64,000 nucleotides of DNA from an uncultured Acidimicrobiales bacterium (GTDB taxonomy: Bacteria; Actinomycetota; Acidimicrobiia; Acidimicrobiales; CATQHL01): contig CATQHL010000001.1 of assembly GCA_958295925.1 (NCBI GenBank), positions 2,156,780 to 2,220,779 of the forward strand, in the 5' to 3' direction. The notes beneath the pieces are model-generated. The model made no database searches, was not told the origin of the DNA, and saw nothing but the letters and a program-made list of their open reading frames with translations. The translations under genes were made by a program, and so were the position numbers. This document shows positions 36,101 through 43,883 of the stretch, piece by piece (the first letter of the stretch is position 1; each line of letters begins with the position of its first letter).

Positions 36101-37672
36101 GGTCTCGGCTCCGGGTGCGTGCTCGTGTCCTGCGCGGCGGTCCTTGAGCGAAGCGGGGCGGTGTGCGTCCCGAGGTGCGGGCGCGGGGAGGAATACGTTG
36201 AGGCGCGGGGCGGCTGCCGCCCGACTGATGAGACCTGTGATAGTGGTGACCCCGAGGGTGACCCTGACCTGACGCTGGCCCGTGATTCCTCCGGTTACTG
36301 CGTGTACGCCTGGGCGCTGTCCCCGCCGGGCAACGACATCACTTATGAGCCGGTGGGGTGCGACGCGGTGGGGGAGTTCAGCGCGGAGGCGAACGCTGAC
36401 ACCTACATCAACACCGACCTCCGCAACAAGGACAAGACCAAGGGGAAGAGTCCCATGTGCCCGCCCACCGGCCTGTTCCTAGCCCTGGGCGAGAGGAGGC
36501 GCACCCACGACCACGACACCGACTACTACTTCCCCGAATGGGCGGTAGAGGCCGACCTTAAGGACAAGCACCAGAAAGTAGTCGTGAGAGCCACAGGCGA
36601 CTGCACCATCATCGGCGGCGCCGTGGTAGGCTACGGACGTTACCGTGATGTCCGGGACGATCTCTTTGGTGACCGCGCCAAGTTCTATGATAACCTTCCT
36701 GAGGCGCTTGGGGACTTGCTTAAAGGTTTGGAACAGGTCGCTGTTAGTTTGCTGGGTGCACCTGCGAAGGGTGTAGAGATTTTGGATTGGGCTCTTGGGC
36801 AGGTGTTTAATGTAATGTCGGAGCGGAGGGACGGGGTTTATCAGGTAAGGTCTGGGATGTTGGCGTCTTGCCAGGCCCACGATTATTGTTATGACTTGAT
36901 CCGCTCAGGGCTGCATCAGACAGTGATGGAGGGTGGGCAGCATGGCTGCGATCAGGTGCTGAAGGAGTTGTGGATCTCCTATTGCTGGACATTAGGATCG
37001 GGTCAGAAGTTATTGTGTCAATTTATGATATCTCAAGGTTTTGGCACGCTTGTGCGGGCAGTGACCACGCGCCCGGCTGCCGGGGTGGTGGTGTTGCGTA
37101 ATTCGTTGACGGGTAAGTGTTTGACTGTCGAGTCGGCGTCGAGGACGGCGGATGACCGGGTAACGCAGCAGCACTGCGAGCACGACGACAGTCACAGGCC
37201 CAGTAATGAGAGGCAGTGGTTCCATGTGTTGCAGGCGAGGCCGCTCCCCTCCGGGGCGTCCGCGCCGACGAGGGCGGGGTATTTCTACGTGTTGCCGGCG
37301 AACATCGTCCCGGCGGATAGGGGTTCCTGGGCGAAGGAGTTATCCGGCAGGGAGGATGAGGTCAATAATGAGAGGTGCCTGTATGTGGGTGGCGCCTCTG
37401 GCGGGGAGGTGCGCCGCGGGGCCTGTGTGGTGGGCGGCGCCCGCTCGGCGTCCCGGGTGTTCAGCCTTGTGGAGACGTCCGTGCCGGATGAGTACGGGAT
37501 CAGTTCGCCTGGCGGCGCGCCTGGCGGCGCGTGCTGGCGCCCCGTGGCGGGGGCGGACAAGGCGGCGACGGCGGGTGAGGGTGTGTGGGTTGAGAGCGCC
37601 GCTGGCTGCGGCGGGGTGTCGCAGCGGTGGCGTATCGAGCCGGTTGACCCGTCCGTCGCGGGCGGCGGGTAG
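30146..37672 (+). CDS. Giant secreted protein: fibronectin-III array, phospholipase-A2-like domain, ricin-type lectin domain
   Basis: 2,508 residues in the uninterrupted frame; the true N-terminus is probably the signal peptide in the other frame before the poly-G tract. About eleven fibronectin-III modules lie between residues 104 and 1985 (typical ends: W-x-PxSDGG, GxxVRWR, Y-E-V-x-V-x-A-x-N-x-AG). Most are separated by a short two-Cys motif of the form CxxGxxY...C..P. Four Thr-rich linkers occur near residues 338-375, 521-563, 914-964 and 1266-1276. Residues about 567-760 are an unrecognised Cys-containing domain. Residues 2238-2250 (SCQAHDYCYDLI) show the C-xx-HD-x-C centre of phospholipase A2 (His2245, Asp2246), with further Cys in GCDQVLKELW and ISYC. 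From about 2313 (VVVLRNSLTGKCLTVESAS) to the end is a beta-trefoil with ricin-type repeats (QWFHVL, QRWRIEPV). It is probably exported as an adhesive lipid-attacking effector. PLA2 activity is inferred from the motif only. Confidence 0.8.
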   Translation: MGGAGFLAWFVASCLWAAAWRGPGVGGLFVGGLGFRFVAGGGVWRGGWRCFRSHRFRGGGGVGELSAPLPASSSFWGVDSLGAAASPGVAGAGVVGAVVGRPGRPAPLVLVPGAGSLSASWARPSSDGGSALVGYRVEWRAGLRGAWESVLVDGADSLSHVVTGLDGGVRYLVRVRARNGVRESVPVFKWGTPLAAPVCAAGEALSGVLGRCVGVPGGPGAVSAASGPGSVVVRWFQVAPPVGGVPVDGFVVRWRLRGSSAAWGEAAVGWGSGRGFVFGSAGFRVFSHTVGGLVDGSVYEVGVAARNVAGRGVFVSAVGGACPAGQYYDSSACTAVPTTTTTTTTTTTTTTAPVAAATTTTVAATTTTTTTTTTTAAVVVVPSCVSPRVYSRSLGVCVGVPGAPAGVSVGAGDGVLTVYWLPPSSDGGSPVGGFVVRRRAGASGVWVGVRLGLGEARLVAVSGGGAFVYAYTFANLVNGVLYEVGVSARNEAGVGAEASAGGRPCPAGRRDTGAACSAPPTTTTTTTTTTTTTTTTTAPAVPAPPPSPTTTTTTTTTTTTTTTVLPAVVGVSSVGGLFGNFALFVGHEGEFALGCVPPSQVLCVGRVPGLFYNSSGVVEPFSSTESDVSGDAGVSVCSWVDSGGAPASGVERHGEWVELSFYVDSVVAGSCSAAAALFGGRVFRFSARSADGGVVFVDLRCRQVTFDVSPPLGGRRVQCFFFPPGGAALSVFRGVFTAAWAGYRASGGSSGFLGFVSVGSASAAAPAAPLPYCVPGRVFSEALGGCVGRPSPPLGVSAASGDRALSVFWRAPASDGGAPVAGYRVRWRVGGSSLWEGVSLPAGSVRVVSVPVAGVSLFSFTVAGLRNGVFYRVGVSAENEAGLSGEARATGLPCAASERATPGGCRPPTPTPPPTTTTTTTTTTTTTTTPATTTTTTTAAAPSGASGSSGDAPPPATTTSTTTTQPACTSPQVYSTALRRCVGVPAAPGIARVMSEAGALRVRWEAVMGTNWPSSWGIWGDSSFRLRWRLAGSAGWSSPVVVGHSAGSLVMNEGGELAGRWEHTLGGLVNGSRYEVQLAAVSAAGQSAWSGPVVGMPCAAGSSYSASSGACSVVAAPGPPTGVELWRGNGYLFLVWRAPASDGGSEVTAYPVRWRRVGSTEWNDATEAFPKVSLTNWSQGFPLQRVGRVGRYALLVGLASGVQYEVQVAAGNTAGVSSYVGVSAAPCGPTTRFPSYDGMFFLYNFVHGSALRASSVFCGTLPAVPSTATTTTTTTTAPVSQPRVACTVAGSVFDVDYGRCVSAPPPPTGVRAVSGDGMVAVVWEDPWAYSRAGFWGSSDSRLRVAGFLFRWREAGSAAGWSESTVEWGDSGHTHYEDGYYYVDGWAEDGESVLFRSWAVEAAGLVNGRVYEFQVAAGNAAGESLYVALTAVPCPAGRVRSSERGGCSASSAGTPRNLSVARNPSGSMHISWSYWLPSSLWLPSSLPAVPVNGFSVQGRRVGASEWEGQTLTFPRNAYFLYWVSTPVGERNLLTQYYDLSDRVRPGTGSHVNKLYEDVGKLFEFRVRAVHSDGSFSDPVSATAAACAAGESYMPSVRRCASRPAAPTNLGAASAESGSVTVTWTQPASEGGAPVEGYGVRWKRAGYNYVGDDWQTAEVPRGRGTRLFLGHPLANYSILSYSHTIDGLTDATPYIIQVAAGNSAGGGPYTAAVAAPCPPGETFVWVARGVTYFYSVRDCRVVSRPGAPEGLKVVDASAPGRIRLEWRPPEVGDGLPVIGYTIRWCASDWGYACNEGAAWSSGWLSPAPGRVVYEIVGLLSGQGYILKVAARNALGAGNEASAYHWAACRGAAPLTVADCEKPGKPTFLAAESGDGSLHVSWREPRTDGGSDIARFKVVWKKAGAKGITEVTVPYSAYKTTTIAGHTLKYWEIRLPASASAAKLENGARYVVLVWAMHAERSQQSDVGYSSAYAYVVGMPCAAGFKYGGLGSGCVLVSCAAVLERSGAVCVPRCGRGEEYVEARGGCRPTDETCDSGDPEGDPDLTLARDSSGYCVYAWALSPPGNDITYEPVGCDAVGEFSAEANADTYINTDLRNKDKTKGKSPMCPPTGLFLALGERRRTHDHDTDYYFPEWAVEADLKDKHQKVVVRATGDCTIIGGAVVGYGRYRDVRDDLFGDRAKFYDNLPEALGDLLKGLEQVAVSLLGAPAKGVEILDWALGQVFNVMSERRDGVYQVRSGMLASCQAHDYCYDLIRSGLHQTVMEGGQHGCDQVLKELWISYCWTLGSGQKLLCQFMISQGFGTLVRAVTTRPAAGVVVLRNSLTGKCLTVESASRTADDRVTQQHCEHDDSHRPSNERQWFHVLQARPLPSGASAPTRAGYFYVLPANIVPADRGSWAKELSGREDEVNNERCLYVGGASGGEVRRGACVVGGARSASRVFSLVETSVPDEYGISSPGGAPGGACWRPVAGADKAATAGEGVWVESAAGCGGVSQRWRIEPVDPSVAGGG
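30174..30332 (+). other. Out-of-frame signal-peptide segment of the giant secreted protein
   Basis: In the frame one base off from the main reading frame, a TTG-started stretch encodes a basic leader (SRLVSGRRRGGGRG) and a hydrophobic core (LVDCLLVVSVFASLLAAVSG) ending VGGVSALTDS, a convincing Sec signal peptide. It runs into the 15-base G tract and then a TAG. Its codon use matches the downstream gene better than the frame that is open through the tract. One added G (or two removed) would join it to the giant protein. Confidence 0.6.
30315..30329 (+). repeat. Poly-G tract (15 G) at a frame break
   Basis: Fifteen consecutive G residues separate the signal-peptide frame from the frame of the giant fibronectin-III protein. 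The length decides whether the leader is in frame: 13 or 16 G would fuse them. Either a phase-variable contingency tract or a homopolymer/assembly error. Confidence 0.85.
31157..31270 (+). repeat. Thr-rich linker 1 (ACN codon repeat)
   Basis: A run of ACC/ACG/ACT codons encoding about 30 Thr with a few Ala, Pro and Val, between fibronectin-III modules 2 and 3. Such Thr tracts are flexible, possibly glycosylated spacers in secreted actinobacterial proteins. Confidence 0.9.
31706..31834 (+). repeat. Thr-rich linker 2 (ACN codon repeat)
   Basis: Two blocks of Thr codons (about 18 and 15) around a short AP-rich segment (APAVPAPPPSP), leading into the unrecognised Cys-containing domain. Confidence 0.9.
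32887..33037 (+). repeat. Thr-rich linker 3 (ACN codon repeat)
   Basis: Thr runs interrupted by AAAPSGASGSSGDAPPPA, between modules 4 and 5. Confidence 0.9.
33943..33973 (+). repeat. Thr-rich linker 4 (short)
   Basis: A short Thr run (TATTTTTTTTAP) between modules 6 and 7. After this point the modules follow each other without Thr linkers. Confidence 0.8.
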
Positions 37673-37695
37673 CCGGCGTGTGGTGGGGGTGTTCC

Positions 37696-39144
37696 GTGTC
37701 TGGTAGGTGTCTGCGGGGCTGGCTGGCGTTGTTGCTGCTCTGGGGGTTGCTGGCGGCGGGCTGCTCGTCGGGCGCGCCCGGCGGGGAGGGCGGCTCCCCT
37801 GCGGGGGATTCGGTGTCTGCGCCGCCGGTGGGCGCTTCTGATGGGCTGGAGGTTTCGGGGGAATCCGCCGCTCCCTCCAGCACGTCGGCGGTGCCTGCTG
37901 TTCCTGTTGACGGCGTGCCCGTGTCGGGGCTGGGGGGCGTGTTGAGCGTGGAGGGTTTGGGGAGGCTGCGGAGGGTGCTGGGCGATGAGGGGCTGGCGAC
38001 GCTGGCGGAGGAGGCGGGGTTGCTGGAGGAGGACGGCTCGTTGGAAACGGATTTTGAGGTGGTGCTGGGGAGGCTGGCCGGTGAGGAGGGTTTCCTCACC
38101 GAGGAGGGGTTGAGGTGGTTGGCGTACAGGTACAGCTTGAAAAGTATAGCGACGTTTGCGGACAGGGAGAGCGAGGAGGAGTTGTCTGTATCTGCTGAGC
38201 GTGCGAGTAATTCTGTGAAGAGATCGTTTGAGGGGAGTGATTACAGTGGTTACAGTGATGGGGAGGTCAAGGCGTGGGCGTTTTACGAGCGCGCGGATGC
38301 GGAGTGGGACGAGTTTGACGTGAATGATGTTTCCACGCCGTTGGGGGCGTTTTGCTGGGCTGTTTTGCATGTGATGGATGCTGCGATTTACGCGGATGAT
38401 AATGTGACGCCTGAGGAGGCCGTTAATTTGGGGGTGTGGCATTGGGAGCGGGAGGCTTCGGAGCGTGGGATTGACCTGCCCTGGGCGGGGGGCCCGGTTG
38501 ACGGTAATGTTGTGCTTAGGAGCGCTTTGTTGGATGTCACGGCGCCGGGGGTCAGGGGGGCGGTTTTCGGCCCTGGTTTGCCTTCGGTTCTGCGGTCTGG
38601 GGCTGAGGGGTTGTATCGGGTTTATGACGAGTTGCTGGCTGCCCCTGTTTATCGTGTGAGGCCGACGGTTGAGGAGTTGTCGGGTTATCGCCGTGTAAGC
38701 GACCTCACCGGGGAGGGGATCGCCGAGATTTGGCCTGAGGAGTTCGAGATCGAGTTGCGGTACGAAGATTTGCTGAAAATCGAGGAGGCGAGGTGGGCTT
38801 TCCAGGGGGATGATGAGGCTCGGGGGGTTCTTAACGCTGAATGCAAGCAACGCCCGGTGTCCGAGCGTGTGGAGAGTTCCTGCCCTGACTGGGTGGCTGA
38901 GGTTGTTTACTTTTGTGGCCTGTTTGGGGATGCAGCGGAGTGGAGGAATCTCTTTTCGTGCCCTGTTTTCTCTGGCTTAGAGGATTTCTCTGGCTTAGAG
39001 GATTTCTCTGGCTTAGAGGATGGTGGTGGTTATTTGAGTGGGTGCGTGTTGTTGGACGAGGAGGGGTTGAGGGACTTTATTCTGGATAGGGGGGGCGGCG
39101 AGGATGATGTGGAGGAGCATTTGCGGGTGTTTGGGGGTGAGTGA
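37696..39144 (+). CDS. Lipoprotein of the IWPEEF family, copy 1
   Basis: A 482-residue lipoprotein of no family I recognise. The signal peptide (RCLRGWLALLLLWGLLAAGC) ends in a lipobox, followed by a Gly/Ser/Pro/Ala-rich spacer. Conserved blocks shared with the other copies: LSVEGLGRLRRVLGDEGL, LGRLAGEEGFLTEEGLRWLA, GAFCWAVLHV, WHWEREASERGIDLPW, VRPTVEELSGYRRVSDLT, IAEIWPEEFEIEL, LNAECKQRP, SCPDWVAEV and SCPVF. The Cys of these blocks are conserved and probably form disulfides outside the cell. The GTG start sits 6 bases after GGTGGGGG and 23 bases after the effector stop, implying co-expression. Possible immunity or anchoring role for the PLA2-like effector, by position only. Confidence 0.8.
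   Translation: MSGRCLRGWLALLLLWGLLAAGCSSGAPGGEGGSPAGDSVSAPPVGASDGLEVSGESAAPSSTSAVPAVPVDGVPVSGLGGVLSVEGLGRLRRVLGDEGLATLAEEAGLLEEDGSLETDFEVVLGRLAGEEGFLTEEGLRWLAYRYSLKSIATFADRESEEELSVSAERASNSVKRSFEGSDYSGYSDGEVKAWAFYERADAEWDEFDVNDVSTPLGAFCWAVLHVMDAAIYADDNVTPEEAVNLGVWHWEREASERGIDLPWAGGPVDGNVVLRSALLDVTAPGVRGAVFGPGLPSVLRSGAEGLYRVYDELLAAPVYRVRPTVEELSGYRRVSDLTGEGIAEIWPEEFEIELRYEDLLKIEEARWAFQGDDEARGVLNAECKQRPVSERVESSCPDWVAEVVYFCGLFGDAAEWRNLFSCPVFSGLEDFSGLEDFSGLEDGGGYLSGCVLLDEEGLRDFILDRGGGEDDVEEHLRVFGGE
38968..39021 (+). repeat. 18-bp in-frame tandem repeat, three copies
   Basis: Three exact copies of TTCTCTGGCTTAGAGGAT encode FSGLED three times near the C-terminus of lipoprotein copy 1. The equivalent place in the other lipoproteins varies in length. 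Confidence 0.95.
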
Positions 39145-39305
39145 TTGGCAGGCATGCCGGGGGGAGGTGTTCTTGTTTGTGTCTTGATGTCCGCGTGTCC
39201 GGTGGTTTGGTTGGTGGGGCGGGGTCGGCGTGGTGTGGGGGTGGGTGATGTTTGGGCCTGGCCCGGGGGGCGGGGGTGTGTGCTGTCGGCGGCGTTTTGG
39301 GGCGG

Positions 39306-39947
39306 GTGATTGGGGCGCGGCGGCGGTGTTGTGAGTGTGGGTTGTCGACTTTGGGGTGGGTGTTGTTGGTGGCGGGGGTTGGGGGGTTGGCTGTTGGGGG
39401 TGTGTTGGCTGTGAGGGGGGCTGTGGATGGTTCCGGGGGGAGGGTGGAGGCCGTGGCGGGCGCGTCGGGGGAGGATGGGGTGTTGCGTTTGGTTCAGGGT
39501 CGTGCTGATCAGGTGTTGGCGGGTTTGGGTTCGCGGCGTCATTGGGGCGGGGTTTCGTTGCTCTGCGATCCGCCTCTTGGGCCTGGTGGTGGGGTTGATT
39601 TGTCGGCGTTTAGGGGTGGTGGAGGGTTTTTGGGTGCGGCTGAGGGGATGGCGGGTTTGAACAGGATGTGGGGTGACACGTTTACGTTTCATTTCGTGGA
39701 GTTGACTGTGGGCGGGTCGAATTCGAATGCGGTGCCTGAGGGCGAGTTGGTGGCGGCCGGGTTGTCGGCTGCGGGCGGGGGTGATGCTCAGAGGTTGTGG
39801 TGCCGGGCTAGGAGCCTGGTCACGGGCAGGTGCGGTTCGATAGCGCTTGAGGAGCCTGTGGCGGCGGACGTGGACGACGGCGGGGGTTACAGCGATCCGT
39901 CTGACGCGGCGTTTCAGAGCAGGGAAGTCTGCCGAGGCAGGGCGTAG
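39306..39947 (+). CDS. Pilin-like secreted protein, copy 1
   Basis: 213 residues from the GTG at 39306 (an in-frame TTG at 39252 is possible). After a short Arg/Cys-rich leader comes G-LSTLGW and a hydrophobic helix (VLLVAGVGGLAVGGVLAV), the layout of Flp/TadE-type prepilins; the usual Glu at +5 is Gly here. The mature part has RADQVLAGLGSRRHWGGVSL, LLCDPPL, FHFVELTVGGSN and an end GGYSDPSDAAFQSREVCRGR. Four conserved Cys (LLCD, LWCR, GRCG and VCRG) suggest two disulfides. It follows the lipoprotein after a 161-base, G/T-rich spacer conserved in all units. Function unknown; a minor pilin or surface-fibre subunit is a guess. Confidence 0.6.
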   Translation: MIGARRRCCECGLSTLGWVLLVAGVGGLAVGGVLAVRGAVDGSGGRVEAVAGASGEDGVLRLVQGRADQVLAGLGSRRHWGGVSLLCDPPLGPGGGVDLSAFRGGGGFLGAAEGMAGLNRMWGDTFTFHFVELTVGGSNSNAVPEGELVAAGLSAAGGGDAQRLWCRARSLVTGRCGSIALEEPVAADVDDGGGYSDPSDAAFQSREVCRGRA

Positions 39948-40045
39948 CGGGCCTGCGCCTGTTCTGCTTGGGTGGGGGGCGAGGCAGGCGCGGCGCGCCG
40001 ACTGCGTGTGGGGGGTGTTGGCGTGGGTGCTGCTGGTTGTGGCGG

Positions 40046-42229
40046 GGCTTGAAGGTAGTGGAGGCCTCCGCGCCTGGCCCATGCGGCTGGAGTGGCTGCC
40101 GCCGAGGGTCGGCGGCGGCTTGCCGGTCATCGGGTAAACGGTCCGCTGGTGCGCCTCCGGCGGCAGGTATGCCTGCGATGAGGGGTCCGTCTGGAGCAGC
40201 GGCAGGCTGTCGCGGACATCGTCGCTGAGGTCGTAGCGGGCGCACGGCGGGATTACATACGTGATCGTCGGCCTGCTCAGCGGGCAGGGCTACATGTTGA
40301 AGGTGGCCGCGAGGAATCGCTACGAAGCGGGGAGCGAGGCCTCGGCGTACGACTGGGCGGACTGCGAGAGGCCCGGGAAGCCGGCCTTCCTGGCCGCGGA
40401 GTCGGGGGACGGCGGCCTGTATGTGTCCTGGAGGGAGCCCCTCACAGACGGCGGCTCAGACATAGCGCGCTTCAACGTGTTGTGGAGGAAAGTGGGGGCG
40501 AAGGGCTTCACTTCGGTGACGGTCCCCTACAGCGCATACAGGACAAAGACCATCGTCACGCACACGCTGAAGTGCTGGGAGATCCGCCTCCCAGCCTCCG
40601 CTGCGGTGGCGGGGCTCGAGAACGGGGCGAGATACTACGTTCTGGTCTCGGCCACGAACACCGGGCGCAGCGACAGGAGCGGCGCCCCTACATTCGTGGT
40701 CGGCATGCCGTGAGCGGCGGGCTTTCAAGCACGAGGATGGCTCCGGGTGCGTGCCCGTGTCCTGCGCTGCGGGCCTTGAGCGCGGCGGGGCGGTGTGCGT
40801 CCCGAGGTGCGGGCGCGGGGAGGAGTACGTTGAGGCGCGGGGCGGCTGCCGCCCGACCGACGATACCTGCGAGGGTGACCCCGACCTGACGCTCGTCCGT
40901 GACTCCTCCGGTTACTGCGTGTACGCCTGGGGACTGTCCCCGTCGGGCAACGACATCACTTATGAGCCGGTGGGGTGCGACGTGGTGGGGGAGTTCAGCG
41001 CGGAGGCGAACGCTGACACCTACATCAACACCGACCTCCGCAACAAGGCCGACACCAGGGGCAAGAGTCCCATGTGCCCGCCCACAGGCCTGTTCCTAGC
41101 CCTCGGAGAGAGGAGGCGCACCCATGACCACGCCACAGACTACTACCTCCCCGAATGGGCCGTCGAAGCCGATCTCAAGGACAGGCACCTGAAAGTAGTC
41201 GCAAGAGCCACTGGCGACTGCACAATCATCGGCGATGTCGTAGAAGTCTACGGGCAATACGCCGGAAGCAGGGAAGAGTTTATAGAAAATTTACCCGAAG
41301 TGCTGAAGAACCAGTGAGCTTTCTTGTTGGAGTCGGGACGTTGTTGTCTTCGAGTGCTTTGGATTATGTGTTTGGTTTGTTTGCGGAGTGGAGGGATGGG
41401 GTTTATCAGTTAAGGTCTGGGATGTTGGTGTCCTGCCGGGCCCATGATTATTGCTTTGACTTGATCCGCTCCGGGTTGCATCAGACAGTGATGGAGGGTG
41501 GACACGACGGCTGCGATCAGGTGCTGAAGGAATTGTGGATCTCCTACTGTTGGACATTGCCCTGGCCTCCAGATTGGGATTGCGATATTGTGCTATCTCA
41601 GGGTTTTAACACGTTTGCACGAGCAGTGACCACGCCCCCGGCTGCCGGGGTGGTGGTGTTGCGTAATTCGTTGACGGGTAAGTGTTTGACTGTCCAATCG
41701 GCGTCGAGGACGGCGGATGACCGGGTACGCAGCAGCGCTGCCACCTTGACGGTGATCATAGGCCTAGTGATGAGAGGCAGTGGTTCCATGTGCTGCAGTC
41801 CGAGCCGTTCCCCGCAGGGACGCCCTCCTCCGCGCCGACGAGGGCGGGGTATTTTTATGTAATCCCGGCGAGCGTCGTCTCGGGGGATAGGGTTCCTGGG
41901 CGAAGGAGTTATCCGGCAGGGAGGATGAGGTTAATAATGAGAGGTGTTTGTATGTGGGCGGCGCCTCTGGCGGGGAGGTGCGCCGCGGGGCCTGTTTGGT
42001 GGGCGTCGCCCGTTCGGCGTCCCGGGTGTTCAGCCTTGTGGAGACGTCCGTGCCGGATGAGTACGGGATCCGCTCGTTCGGGGGTGCGTGCTGGCAGCCG
42101 GTGGAGGGCGCGGACAAGGCGGCGACGGCGGGCGAGGGTGTGCGGATTGCGGGCGTTGCGGGCTGCGGCGGGGTGTTGCAGCGGTGGCGTATCGAGCCGG
42201 TTGACCCGTCCGTCGCGGGCGGCGGGTAG
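40046..42229 (+). pseudogene. Decayed effector C-terminus, copy 2 (Fn3, PLA2-like, ricin)
   Basis: Aligns with the last third of the giant gene but is broken. A TAA at 40136 replaces the Tyr codon of the IGYT motif, and a TAG lies near 40237. A TGA replaces the Cys codon of VVGMPC at 40711. Frames shift near 40720, after LPEVLKNQ at 41317, near 41727 and near 41890. Recognisable pieces: PGKPAFLAAESGDGG-like Fn3 (40261-40713), CVPRCGRGEEYVEARGG and LALGERRRTHDHATDYY (40751-41317), SCRAHDYCFDLIRSGL with the PLA2 His-Asp intact (about 41430-41480), ricin parts CLTVQSASRTADDR and CLYVGGASGGEVRRGACLVG (to 42229). There is no start or signal peptide of its own. Confidence 0.8.
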
Positions 42230-42252
42230 TCGGCGCGTGGTGGGTGTGTTCC

Positions 42253-43749
42253 GTGTCTGGTAGGTGTCTGCGGGGCTGGCTGGCGTTGTTGCTGGTCTGG
42301 GGGTTGGCGGCGGCGGGCTGCTCCTCGGGCGCGCCGGGCGGGGAGGGCGGCTCCCCTGCGGGGGGTTCGGCGCCTGCGCCGCCGGTGGGGGCTTCTGATG
42401 GGCTGGAGGCGTCGGGGGAATCGGGGGGATCCGCCGCTCCCTCCAGCACGTCGGCGCCTGCTGTTTCGGGCGGCGACGCCGATGCGGTGCCCGTGTCGGG
42501 GTTGGGGGGCGTGTTGAGCGTGGAGGGTTTGGGGAGGCTGCGGAGGGTGCTGGGCGATGACGGGCTGGAGAGGCTGGCGGAGGAGGCGGGCTTGCTGGAG
42601 GCGGACGGCTCGTTGGAGACGGGTATTGAGGAGGTGCTGGGGAGGCTGGCCGGCGAGGAGGGCTTCCTCACAGAGGAAGGGTTGAGGTGGTTGGTGTACT
42701 CGTACAGCTTGAAGAGTTTATTGTCATTTGCGGACTATGAGAGTGAGGAGGAGTTGTCTGAATCTGCTGAAAATGCGCGTAATTCTGTGAGGAGTTCGTT
42801 TGAGGGGAGTGTTTACAGTTATGATAGTGATGAGGAGGTCGAGGCGTGGGCGTTGTATGATAGTGATGAGGAGATTAAGGCGTGGGCGTTTTACGAGCGC
42901 GCGGAGGCGGAGTGGTGGAAGGATCAGTATGACGTCAATGATGTTTCCACGCCGTTGGGGGCGTTTTGCTGGGCTGTCTTGCATGTGAGAAATGCTGTGC
43001 GTTATCAGGATGATAAGGTGAAGCCTGAGGATGCCGTTAATTTGAGGGTGTGGCATTTGGAGAGGGAGGCTGCGGAGCGTGGGCTTGACCTGCCCTGGGA
43101 GAGGGGCCCGGTTGACGGTAATTTTGTGGTTAGGCGCGCTCTGCTGGAGGTCACGGCGCCGGGGGTGAGGGGGGTCGTGTTCGGCCCGGGTTTGCCGCCG
43201 GTGCTGCGGCCCGGCGCTGAGGGGTTGTTCGGGTTTTACGACGAGTTGCTGGCTGCGCCGGTTTACCGTGTGAGGCCGACGGTTGAGGAGTTGTCGGGTT
43301 ACCGCCATGTGGGTGACCTCACAGAGGAGGGGATTGTTCAGATTTGGCCGGAGGAGTTCGAGATAGAGTTGCCGGACGAGATTTGGGAGAGACTCGTGGA
43401 GGTGGTGAGGGCTTTCCTGCGGGATGATGAGGCCCGGGGGATTCTAAACGCCGAATGCAAGCAACGCCCGTTGTCGGAGAAAGTGGAGAGGTCCTGCCCC
43501 GACTGGGTGACTGAAGCCGTTTTCGCTTGCGCTGCGTCTGAGTATCTAGTGGAATGGTATAATATCATATCGTGCCCTATTTTCACCGGCGAAGAGGTTG
43601 TGGAGGCCGGTGGTCCTCTTGCGGAGGGTGGTGATCCTCGTGGTGGGTGTGTGTTGTTGGACGAGGAGGCGTTGAGGGACTATATCCTGGATAGTGGCGG
43701 CGATGAGGATGAAGTGGAGGAGATCTTGTGGATTTTTGAAGATGAGTGA
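42253..43749 (+). CDS. Lipoprotein of the IWPEEF family, copy 2
   Basis: A 498-residue lipoprotein closely related to copy 1, with the signal peptide RCLRGWLALLLVWGLAAAGC and the blocks GRLRRVLGDDGL, GAFCWAVLHV, WHLEREAAERGLDLPW, VVEVVRAFLRDDEARGILNA, IVQIWPEEFEIEL, SCPDWVTEA and ISCPIFTG. It has a local duplication (SDEEVEAWALYDSDEEIKAW) absent from copy 1. The reading frame is complete although the effector copy just upstream is a pseudogene. GTG start after GGTGGGTGTGTTCC. Confidence 0.8.
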   Translation: MSGRCLRGWLALLLVWGLAAAGCSSGAPGGEGGSPAGGSAPAPPVGASDGLEASGESGGSAAPSSTSAPAVSGGDADAVPVSGLGGVLSVEGLGRLRRVLGDDGLERLAEEAGLLEADGSLETGIEEVLGRLAGEEGFLTEEGLRWLVYSYSLKSLLSFADYESEEELSESAENARNSVRSSFEGSVYSYDSDEEVEAWALYDSDEEIKAWAFYERAEAEWWKDQYDVNDVSTPLGAFCWAVLHVRNAVRYQDDKVKPEDAVNLRVWHLEREAAERGLDLPWERGPVDGNFVVRRALLEVTAPGVRGVVFGPGLPPVLRPGAEGLFGFYDELLAAPVYRVRPTVEELSGYRHVGDLTEEGIVQIWPEEFEIELPDEIWERLVEVVRAFLRDDEARGILNAECKQRPLSEKVERSCPDWVTEAVFACAASEYLVEWYNIISCPIFTGEEVVEAGGPLAEGGDPRGGCVLLDEEALRDYILDSGGDEDEVEEILWIFEDE

Positions 43750-43883
43750 TTGGCGGGCTTGCAGGAGGGCGGTGTTCTTGTTTGTGTCTTGTGTCCGCGT
43801 GTTTGGTTGGTGGTGTGGGGGCAGGTGATGTTTGGGCCCGGCCCGGGGGGGGGGTGTGTGGTGTCGGCGGAGCGTCGGGGCGG

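Larger units (their letters stand above)
35387..40045 (+). repeat. Tandem unit copy 1 (effector C-terminus, lipoprotein, pilin-like)
   Basis: Begins inside fibronectin-III module 10 of the giant gene at GGCTTGAAGGT and runs through its PLA2-like and ricin parts, the first lipoprotein gene and the first pilin-like gene. The same order and much of the same sequence recur twice downstream. The PLA2 motif recurs at steps of 4,563 and 4,634 bases and the lipoprotein starts at 4,557 and 4,646 bases. Confidence 0.85.

Noticed and set aside
36857..37672. A stand-alone PLA2-ricin gene starting at ATG 36857
   Set aside because: The frame is continuous with the Fn3 part and there is no ribosome site or signal peptide at that ATG.
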